In this document: piece by piece, positions 24,596 to 34,200 of the stretch
Layout: each line of letters opens with the position of its first letter
Numbering within the stretch: the first letter of the stretch is position 1
DNA from: Bimastos eiseni
Taxonomy: Eukaryota > Annelida > Clitellata > Crassiclitellata > Lumbricidae
NCBI GenBank assembly: GCA_959347315.1
Contig: OY365806.1
Coordinates: 32,118,818-32,182,817 of the forward strand
Reading direction: 5' to 3'
Length of the DNA: 64,000 nucleotides
The notes under the pieces: model-generated
Seen by the model: the letters and a program-made list of their open reading frames with translations, nothing else
Databases searched by the model: none
What the model was told of the DNA's origin: nothing
Made by a program: the position numbers and the translations under genes

Positions 24596-25572
24596 AGTCA
24601 ATATTATATTTAATATATATATATATATATGTATAACTGTCATCTGTAGCTAGGACAAGTAATGCACCTTTCCATGGCCTACTTGGTTCTGGAACTTGCT
24701 TTCAAGTTCCAATTACACATTTGTTAGGTTTTGTGTTTTTGACTGGATTTTTACATGCAACTTAATTTGATTGACAGCAACCATTGCTTGACATGTGAGC
24801 ATTGTTACATTGGCACTGTAGTGTAGAACTTTTCTCTTCTTAAAACTAGTCCATTCTGTTGTTCATTTCCTCTCTATAGGCTGTTTCTATTTCTTTTTGG
24901 CTTCCCTATTGGTCGTCCAACTGGATCGACCCTGGATTTGCGCATGCACATTGGTTTTGCATTCTAGTAACTGTCAACTGATGCTCTGAGCACTATTATA
25001 ATGACAATTTAGAAGTCGACAGCTTATATTAGAAATTTATTGCCTCACTTTATTTTGCCTTACCTTATCGAACCTTATTTTAGGAATATCTTATGTGACA
25101 TTAGCTTATCGTCTTTGTGCTTGAAATTTCTCAGCATACTTCACTTGATGCTGTGGATGTTACTAGGTTGGAGTTTTGCTATTAATTGATGTGAATTCTA
25201 GCCACACATTAGTGCTATGACACATATATTTTCAGAGTGCATTGCGTTGCAATGTAATGTAATTTTTTAGCTTTGCGTTATGATTCAGTTTTTAATGCTG
25301 GTCGTTATCAAAGAGCCCACAGTGTTTGTTTACCCATTGCTTTTTTGGTGTTTGTTTTGAAAATGTGTATTTAATTTCTTGAACCGAAATCTGGACATGT
25401 GTTTGAGTTTTAGGCTCAGTTATTTGTTTCAATTCTGTTTTATTTTATATCCATTGCTGTTCGAATTATTTACTCTTATTATTCATTGTTCCATTCTTAA
25501 TTATGGTTTATGTTGTACAATAAAAATAATGAACCAATGTACATATACTACCAAATACAACTTTTGCAACAG

Positions 25573-28496
25573 CTTTTTGGATCACTTTGAAGCCTGGCAA
25601 ATCACTGAGTTAAAGGTAAAGCTTTTGTTTAGAGTGAAGGTATGTTTCACTGTTCATGTGGACTAACCTTGCTATTGAGTTTTGGAGTGCCATTGGTTGT
25701 TACTGTGTGTATGAGATACTAAGTGCCAACACTATAACAGTTACTAATTACAATTACCCTTCACAATAAGTAACAAAGATCTGTCATTGAAATCATGAAC
25801 ACTTGGAGGTGGAAAATATAGGTCCTAAATGGCATTCATATGGTCCCTTCACAATGTTTTAAATAGTATTACAATTTCTAATACTTTTCATAAATACCCT
25901 ACACGGGGAACTTTATCATGCCTTGCACCAACAAGAAGTTTGGGAACCATGCAGTCTCAGTCGCAGGACCCACAGAATGGAATAGTCTCCCATGACCGAT
26001 AAGACCAGATCCGATGAAAGTATAGATTAGTTTAGCTACAGGCCTAGACCTCATATACCGACGCAACTTGGCGCAGTCTCCGTAATTCTGGTCTGGTAAT
26101 TCTGGTAATTCTGGTCTGGTAATTCTAGGTCTGTTGTGTCATTTTCCCATGCTTGCAACCCTACAATAATGGTATCGCCTGCAAACTTAACATCTCCTCT
26201 AACCTTCTTTTCTATTCAAAATGGACTAGCTTTTAATTTAAGCCAATCACACCTTGAGTAAGAGGTCATATGCCAAGAAATACCATGCTATGGACAAATG
26301 TTCAAATAATCACACAAACTTTGGAAGCGATTTTCTCAAAACAGAATGCGAACATAGTACGATTTTAAATTTCCATAACTTTTCTCTAAAGAGATATAAG
26401 AGAAACAGATGCAGTTCTGAAAATAAGAACTTCTATAATGTTGCATCAAAAACCTATTTTTCACTTCTGGAAATATGTGACTGATTTCATGCTGAGCCGT
26501 CACATATAAACAATACACAGGAAGTTTTACACTGTTTGAAAATGACACAACAGACCTAGAATTTCATTATATATTAGTAAAAATGCAGAACTTCTAATTT
26601 GAAATTAGCATAGGTTCCACTAAATATTAAACATGTTTAGCATTTCATAGCAAAAGCAATTGGCAATATATGTGTATTAATAAGTTGCTTAATCATTAGT
26701 ACAAAAATGTAAAAAGTTATGAAAAATAGATTTTCCCACTAAAAGGCGAAAATTAGGCATTTCATAAACTGCGACTTCCGACTGGTTTCATGAAAAATGT
26801 TCACATACTCAGTCTGCCTGAATTTGGGAAACAGTCACTAACTGCAGCTGGAGTTAAGCCCTGCATACAGTGCATAGTGCAAAAATACAATTCTTGAGCT
26901 GGTAAACTTAGCATAATATTATTGCTGCACATGTCTCCACTCATCACACCTAATGGTGTCTGTAGCTGTGATAATTAACTGTTCAATGCAGACACTTTCA
27001 TGCTTGGAATGTCTGTAAACACTGGATATTTAATTTGGCTAGCGACATAATTGTCTGGTATTAGATCACAACTTTTACCATAACCAGACAGCAGTGTGGC
27101 CTTTCAAAATCATTGGGACAAAATCACCTGATAGCAGGCTACAGTGCAAGTGCCTTAAAATCAGACAGCCTTTGTTTTGGGCTTATAGCCACAATAAGAT
27201 GCATTTCAATGTGGTTCCCTTAACCTATAGTCGTTAGCATATGGTTGTGGTTGCTTTGAATCCCAATGATCGTGTGTAAATGGGTCTGCACTATAATAAT
27301 ATTTTGTATTTCTAGTAATTGTGTTCATTTACGTAACACCTCTTAAGGAAAACTCTTCAGGTATGTGGCACTCATTCCTGTTTGATGTCTGTATCGTTTA
27401 GTAATTGAAAGTTGTTGTTATTTCATTGTCAAGTTGTTTTGTGTAGGAGTCGCATGAGCAAGACTTGTGTCCATCCCTTGGTCATCCGCAGAAACTGGAT
27501 CAACTGAAGGATCTCTGCCAAAGAGAGCTCGAACGTCAACTGTTGATCAGCATGCTCAGATTCCCTAGGTACAATTACTCACCAACTGTCCTAAAGCTGA
27601 ACAGTGGTGCGGTTACTGTTGATATAAGAGGAAATTTATGTATATATTTATTTATGTTACACAGAGACTATGCTGTAAGAGATGCAGGAAGTGATCAATG
27701 ATGGTTAATTGTTTGCCTTGGTGACTCAGTAAATATGCTTCAAGGTAACCACCTGTTAGGCTAGCACTGAGTTGCAGCCTTGTATTTGAAGTGTTAGAGT
27801 GTGTTTTCTCAGCCTCAGCATATGTGGGCGAGGAAACGTGTGGCCAGCCCTCTTCTCTGTTATTTCATTTTCCCACTGACAACTGAGATCAGGGTATGGT
27901 CTCTGACCTCTGACCCTCCATGCCGGTCTTGTTCCTCGAGTGATGATGAACATGGCCCAACACTGTGCTTTTGCTTGCATTGGCCCCCTTGCTGGGGAAT
28001 TACCTTCCACACTTCACCCATTCTACAATTCTAATTGTAGCTTTTGTGGCATCCATTGACTGCCTAATATCGTGTCTTTTCCCTCGGGGCTCATCGCACT
28101 GGGAGTGCCTAGGATTGGTTTGCACTGTAAGAGGTGCTTTACAAGTTTTCAAATACAATGCATTCATTAACTGCGTGTCATCATAGGCCATACGAACTAT
28201 CTAGCTTAACTGCTGTTCTTTACAAGGCATTCAACGTCTGCGTTAAGTCACAATAGTGTCTTCTCTGAGACTCTGATGAAACACTGATTGATATATTGAT
28301 TATTATTAGCCATTGTAATGTGAGGAACTGAGGAATGTGTGTGACAGTTGTTTTTCATGTGTAGGATATCATTCAAAATAATACCGAGTCATTTCTTCTA
28401 GATTTGGCAAGAATGAGCGAGAACCTTTTTGTTCAGTTTGACAACATGTTGGTGATTGATGAAGTGCTGTCTGAACATATGGCGAGGAAAACCTAA
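25573..28496 (+). CDS. Putative 3' exons of a CCDC180-like coiled-coil gene (model incomplete)
   Basis: Three exon-like pieces on the plus strand. 25573-25615 lies between TTTTGCAACAG and GTAAAG and reads FLDHFEAWQITELK. 27447-27568 lies between TTTGTGTAG and GTACAA; it reads ESHEQDLCPSLGHPQKLDQL and then the KDLCQRELERQ helix. 28365-28496 follows ATGTGTAG and reads a helix with ESFLLDLARMSENLFVQF and FDNMLVIDEVL before TAA. The PSLGHP plus ERQ pattern and the FD-LLxxDxV ending recall the C-terminus of CCDC180, from memory only. Phase fits between pieces 1 and 2. Piece 2 ends in phase 2 but piece 3 starts in phase 0, so either an exon is missing between them or piece 2 runs on to the GTAAGA after 27674. 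No upstream exons were found, so this may be a remnant. Confidence 0.35.
25915..26000 (+). mobile_element. LINE reverse transcriptase scrap
   Basis: GNHAVSVAGPTEWNSLP reads in one frame and matches the FAVxGPxxWNxLP motif at the end of CR1/L2-type reverse transcriptases, then stops. Only about 85 bp is recognisable. Confidence 0.55.
27800..28180 (+). mobile_element. Retroposon 3' piece (GTAAGAGGTGCTTTACAAG tail family)
   Basis: The end of this segment (CTCATCGCACTGGGAGTGCC, then GTAAGAGGTGCTTTACAAG) matches the end of 53480-53570 (GGAGCGCC, then GTGAGAAGTGCTTTACCAC). It lies in the last intron of the putative coiled-coil gene. Part of it may code for a decayed LINE C-terminus (LLGNYLPHFTHS). 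Confidence 0.45.
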
Positions 28497-28675
28497 GACC
28501 TGACTTATTTCAGACTTGCTTTATTTGCACTAAATGAATATTATTATAGCCACTGTTAGAATTTCATATTTTGATATTATTCCAACATACTGATTGATCT
28601 TAAGGTCTGCTATGATATCTGCATCCAAAGTGTTTTGGAAGTCCTCCTATGCTGGAATACCTTGTTACCTTGTGT

Positions 28676-28930
28676 TGTAAGTTCGTTGAACTCTAGCGAC
28701 CGTCATGATTAACCTTCTTCATTTCTTTCTTTCCGAATTTGCGTCCCTTAGTTCCTCCAGGTTCAATTGTCGAATTGCACTCCGGCCTGGGTGTCTCACC
28801 GTCTGCGATTGTCGGTTTTTCCTTATTGGTGTGTTTCATGACCATTTTCTTGGCACACAATGGTTTGCCATTGCCTTTCCCTGGTTTTGCCTGCTGTGCC
28901 CGTGCCCCTTCCCATGCAGGGGGGTTGGAT
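28676..28930. repeat. Dispersed repeat with GTTCGTTGAACTCTAGCGAC core
   Basis: The core recurs at 40387-40410 and 52711-52745. Read on the minus strand it gives MTVARVQRT just after an open stretch at 52745-52866, which suggests the C-terminus of a LINE protein. No intact element is present. Confidence 0.5.
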
Positions 28931-29018
28931 ACTAACCATGTTCAGTTCTGTCTGTGAAACTTACTTCATTATAATATAGCATGTCATATTATATTATGTA
29001 TATACTTATAGGTCATGC

Positions 29019-29200
29019 AACCATGTGGCACGGTGGCCGATTGGTTAGAGCGGTCGACCTGTAACGCTCAGTGTGTGCTGAGTGAGTGGGTTCGACCCTC
29101 GTCCTAGGCATCACTGTGTAGGGACCTTGGCAAAGTCCTTTGCACAAAATTGCTCTGCAGTACAACTGCATATGCGCTTTCGAGGCATGTGCACATCTGA
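29019..29200 (+). mobile_element. tRNA-derived SINE, 5' part
   Basis: The head has a pol III A box (TGGCCGATTGGTTAGAGC) and a B box (GGTTCGACCC) at tRNA-like spacing, followed by a body reading TGTAGGGACCTTGGCAAAGT. The body is shared with 30749-30871. The tail is missing, and a CAGTGGCGTAGCGAGGGGG end begins at 29211. Confidence 0.8.
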
Positions 29201-29210
29201 GCAGTGGCGT

Positions 29211-29580
29211 AGCGAGGGGGCGAACCGCCCCGGGCGGCACTTGTCCTAGGGGCGGCATTTTCGGGAAAAAATAAATAAAAGAATTATTTTTTTATAACTT
29301 GCACTCTTCAAGATTCTCGCTGCTCTTGTCTAAACCTAAAGCCTTCTTGCTATTTCTCAACTTCAAACTAACATATACGATATACCTTTGGACCATCGAA
29401 TGGCACCTAGTGTCAATAGACACGCTGCAAAATGGCATTGCCGCCTCTGTCTATCTTGCCATGACTTTCGCACCTATCAAATGAAATAAATTTTACAATA
29501 ATAATAATGCGCAAAATGGCCCCAGGCCGCACTTGTCCTAGAGGCGGCATTTTTGGGAAAAAAATTAAAAATAATTCTAG
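29211..29580. mobile_element. Partial hAT-like element with internally repeated end sequence
   Basis: CAGTGGCGTAGCGAGGGGG is a common hAT-type end. GGGCGGCACTTGTCCTAGG and the following AAAAAATAAA-type sequence occur at about 29232 and again, diverged, at about 29525. I did not find the opposite end or a target duplication, so the boundaries are uncertain. Confidence 0.45.
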
Positions 29581-29884
29581 TTGTATAAATTGCACTAGTT
29601 GTATAGTTGTATAAATACTGGAACTTTAGAAAATATATCAACGATAACATTTTAAAGATCAGTATGGAACAGTACTTGTAATACTTTTTTAATGTTAACT
29701 TTAGATTAAAATAAACAATTTGTCTTTTCAAATTGTGTGAAATATGAGATAGACGTGTTCACTTCAGACAACGTTTCTTCGTACCTAAATATCGACCATT
29801 ATTTGATTTGTTGAGTTATTCCTTGTAAAATAATACAAAATCTAATCTCCTTCCTGACCATCAGACTGATTGTGACCATTATAT

Positions 29885-30050
29885 ATGCTGCATGGAAGCA
29901 AAATACGCAATTGCGTACCAAAAGAAAGATAAAAGATCAATTTTTGACGAAATTATGGTACATCTTTCACTATGTTTTAAATGAACATCGATCATGTGCG
30001 GAACATGCGTATTGCCGCTAGTGCGTGCCAAATCTCAAGGCCAGCGCCAT
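29885..30050. repeat. Dispersed element fragment, middle part
   Basis: CTGCATGGAAGCAAAATACG and the ~160 bp after it match 56768-56912, including AAGATAAAAGATCAA and TCAAGGCCAGCGCCA. It is the middle of the same family as 33345-33545 and 56688-57035. Confidence 0.75.
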
Positions 30051-30152
30051 TACCATTATAGTTATATTATTGTTATTATAATTTTTTCTCTGATGTACTT
30101 CATTCCCCACAGACTTAAGAGATTATTATATGATGCGAAATTGTCTGGAGGG

Positions 30153-30791
30153 TCAGGTCTCGTCATCAGGGCTTGAAAAGAAGGTAACCTTAAATGCGAC
30201 AAGATTGTACCGCTGTATGGTGATAGACAGACGTTGGAAAAGGTAGATTGACTCGCGTTTGTCACCAGTAATAGAAGAGAAACGGCTGCCAATTTCATGG
30301 ATGAAATCCGAAGCAGAAGGTTTCAAAGGGCCAAAGGTCTCGGTGGTCAGAGGTTGAAATATGTAGGATGTGGGCAGCCCACCATATTTCTGGGTTTTGC
30401 GATTGGCCGCCAAACCGGCCGTCGGTGTGATATATGAAGCGGCACAAGTATGCACAATCATGGCATCCCACGCCATGTATTTTCCGCATGACCAGGGTAC
30501 GAGGGTTGCCCCGTCAGGTCTTTTGCCATCGGATCTAAAGAACCCCGCCGGTTCCCTGATACTTGGAATATCTGCTCGGAGGAGGGCACGCCATATGATG
30601 TCATTTATGACGTGATGACGTAGGGAACGGCCCAGGGCCCTTCTACAAACGAAACCGTGGTGACCCTCGGGACCAACCTCGCCGCAGTGGCATGTATGAC
30701 GACTACATAAGTCCAATCCCAGCATCAGGCCCACGATCGTCCGAGGAGTCACTACATGTGTAGGGACCTTGAGCAAGTCTTTCGCGCACAA
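30153..30791 (-). mobile_element. Open frame for a restriction-like (PDDEXK) endonuclease domain of a retrotransposon
   Basis: This is a 212-codon open frame. From about residue 14 it shows a zinc-knuckle-like pattern (HTCHCGEVGPEGHHGFVC: Cys34, Cys36, His45, Cys49), then RSLRHHVINDIIWRAL, then KRPDGATLVPW (RPD at 91-93) and MAWDA (Asp109). The RPD plus WDA spacing fits the PD-(D/E)XK-type nuclease of R2/R4-like non-LTR elements and of related retroelement proteins in cnidarians and lancelets. The frame stays open unusually long for a decayed copy, but no reverse transcriptase is attached. Its first ~13 residues come from an adjoining SINE tail in antisense, so no true start is shown. Confidence 0.7.
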
Positions 30792-30871
30792 TTGCTCTGC
30801 AGTAGGCCTACAACTGCTATAGAGCCGTTGGAAGAATGGCGATATAAAATTTCAGAAAAATAAATAAATAA
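30749..30871 (+). mobile_element. SINE 3' part with (AAATA)n tail
   Basis: TGTAGGGACCTTGAGCAAGT through GGCGATATAAAATTTCAG and then AAATAAATAAATAAAA. The body matches 29110-29170. This gives the tail that the 29019 copy lacks, so the two together define the SINE family. Confidence 0.75.
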
Positions 30872-31231
30872 AATAGGCGTAGACCCATAGGCAGAAAGAC
30901 CCGATTGATGTTAACTGCAATCGGGTTTCAATAAATAATGAAATAATCTTATTTTTTGTAATTTCTAATTTAAAAAACTGCAGTTGTTGATAATTTGGCT
31001 TGTAAGAACACCGTAAGTAATAAAGCTTATTAATTTCTTGGAATGACTTGACTTTGCATTAAGGCGCTAAGAAAATGAGAGGTTTTATTTATCGAAACTT
31101 GGAACTCAAACGGAAGTCCTTATCTTCTGCATCACGGCGTGTAAACAAAATCGGCGCTTTTTACAGTTAATTAAAAATTTTCGGATCATTTACGTATAAT
31201 TGATCTGAACTCATAGGTGGAGCGATTTACA

Positions 31232-34200
31232 ATGACTGATTCTGGTCTGCAATCTCCTGAACGAAGAATAAGAAGACGCGAGTCCAACGTGGAACACCTA
31301 ACTACAAACGAAATGAACGAGACACACGAGACCGTTGCAACGTGCGGCACTTCAACGAGGGTGGAAGTAAACGATAATAATCAGACAACTTTCTCATCTA
31401 GTTTGTTGGAAAGCGTCACTAAAACTGCATCGGATTATTCCGATGAAACTCAGCCTTGTTCGCAACTAAAAATTCGGTCGCAACAGTCGCATATAAATAG
31501 TTCAGAGACCAAAGAAAATGAACTCTTGAGTTCGTCGTCGAAGAGGAATTCGGAATTTCGATTCAGCCCAGATCTGACGCTTGAGACGATGTAAGCTATA
31601 ACTTCCTCAAATGTTACTTCGCTTATCACGTTGTTGTAGAATTGGGAGACTGCCCATAACTTGGCCCAGCTGTTTCAAGTTCTGTAACTGCCTAAAATGA
31701 CCACAGCGTGCTCATCCACTGAATTTGGTGAATTAGTTGACCATGAGTCCATGACCAATCATTGAATAATAAACTCCAAACCAATGTAACACATGAATAT
31801 AAAATTAATAATTAGATGAAATAAAAAGTAATCAGAGGTTCAATGGGAAGAAATTCAGAAGCCCCTAGGAAACCAATGAGGTTCCTGCTGGTAGGGCTCA
31901 CCCTTTCTCACATGGGAATACAGCGATTGAGGCTAGGTGGTATGAAAGGGGTAGCGAATCGCTGAAACCCGAATCCCCAAACTGATTTCCGCCATATCCC
32001 CGAAAATGAAGCTGGATTGATGAAAAGAATTCTGCTTAAATGTAAGCTGGATCGATAAAAAGAATTTATGCAGAAGCCGGATTAATAAATGAATAGCGCT
32101 GTTTTGAGACAGTTTAGCGATTTTTAATAGTACATTGCTGTTTTCGGACTTTTTTGCCTTTTCATCGTTTTTGAGGATTCGGGTTTCGATGATTCGGGTT
32201 GATCCCGCATGAATGTAGCTTGTATCCTAAGTTCTTAACTAGTTAACTATATAAGCACCAACTCACATCTAAGGAGTATTTTATTTCAAGTAGTCAACAT
32301 TTGGGTTTGAATAATTTGAAAGACCTAGACAACCGAATACCCCTCTTACTCATTATATTTTAGCCAATACTAATTATTGGTCTAAAGTTACAAACAGAAC
32401 AGGTATGGTAAGGATTAATAGACAAGGTTTGAGTGAAGTAGTTTGCAAAGCATATGGGCAGCATGCTATTATCAGTATTTGTGCATGAGCTTGTTAGTCT
32501 GAAGAGCATTTATCTGAGAGACATTATGAATGTCAGTCCTGTTGAACATTTTAGTAGATCGAGTTATACTGTATTCATTGCAACCCAAGATAATCTGAAT
32601 AATTCCTTTTTTTAGGATTAGCAGTCTTTTCAGTCTGGAGTTATAATTGGAAGCCCACAAAACACTGCCATAATTTGAATTTATATGAATTTAATATAGT
32701 GCCCCTTCAAGACGACTACTCAGAAGCGCTCCTGATCCAGGCCCGAGCAAAAAGAGAGATATGGGTGGATTATTATGTAACATAGATTATTTGGAAGAAG
32801 GAAAGAAAATGGTTAATCCTTTTATGCACTGGTCAGTAAATTTTGTGGGCTATTTATTTGTAGACGACGACAACAGGCACAGTTTGCCGATGAACGCAAC
32901 TGGAACCAGTTTCACACACCAAGGAACCTGCTCCTCGCCATGGTCGGAGAGGTTGGAGAAGTCTCAGAGATATTGTGAGTCTTCAGTTACTGTAGAAGAT
33001 CAGGACTACTAGATTAGAGCTGATCACATTCAGATTGATCAAATTGGATTGGATTGTAAGTTATCAATAAGCATTAGAGCATATTACAGATTTCATTGCA
33101 ATTCGATAACCAAACTATAACGTTATATGCAGGTCCCCGTGAATTATGCGAAATCGTATAATTCCGAAACCACGGATCCTAGCCATCAACAATTACGTCG
33201 TCTGGTCGGTAAACTACAGCCCCTAAGGCTAATAATAGCATGGACAAGCCAATTATAGTTGATACTGACCGAAATTTCTTAACTTTTATGCAATAATTTG
33301 CGACAAATTTCCATTAAAAAATTTCTGCAGAAACTGCCAATTTATGCATTGACTATAGATAGTTCTCCGTAGCTGTGCACATGGCAGATTAATTAACTAC
33401 GCATTTCCTACGGATGGTACTCGCTGTTGCTGGCCAGATTTGCCGCTACTATTCGGTTTGTACCCGGATCCGGCAAATAGTGCATCCAAATACTTGGATT
33501 CGGTACTCAGTGGAAATTATCTACTCGGTTATGCCCTACTTAAATACAATGTAAAAGTAACGAGAGTTTCATATCAACCATTCAATTATAAATATGTATG
33601 CTATATCAGTGGTGTGATTCTATTAAAGACCCACAATGCCAATCTGTAGTAGACATATATGAAGTGTGAAGCCAAAACCTTGCAGTTTCTTTTAGCTCAA
33701 GATATAGGTCATTATTTGTGAGGCCGGGGGTCAAAACTCGCCGTTTGTCGGCTCCTAGTTATTGAGATAAAGGCTGAAATAAGTGAGAGAGGTCAAAAAC
33801 ACAGAAAATCGTGTTATGGTATATTGTTACAAACACATATGTCTGCTTTCAATATCTGAAATTAAAAATGTTGAATTCAATTATTCAGTTGGAGAAAATG
33901 ACTTGATGCATGTGGTGTCAATATTTGCACTGCTAAATTTGCATGTTGTCAGAGGTAAAAAACTTAATTTTCTTCTACCTACCTGCCATAATTTGCAAAG
34001 TAGTAACCAGATGTAGATGCTTTATTTCATACATAATATAGCCCTTTATTGTGCATAAATATTCTTTATTTCATACATAATATAGCCCTTTATTGTTCAT
34101 AAATATTCTGGAGCGTTCGAGTAATGGTTGCTAAGAATTTTGATGACATGAATATTCTGAATCTTTGACTTCGATCTTTTTAGTTGTTATGATTTTACTA

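Noticed and set aside
29019..29100. A genuine tRNA gene
   Set aside because: The A and B boxes are present, but the sequence continues into a SINE body shared with 30749-30871 and I could not fold a full cloverleaf.
30370..30615. 81-codon plus-strand frame
   Set aside because: Antisense of the endonuclease-like frame at 30153-30791; no motif of its own.
31217..31231. Upstream start at a GTG for DCTPP1
   Set aside because: GTG is not a usual start in animals; the first ATG in frame is at 31232.
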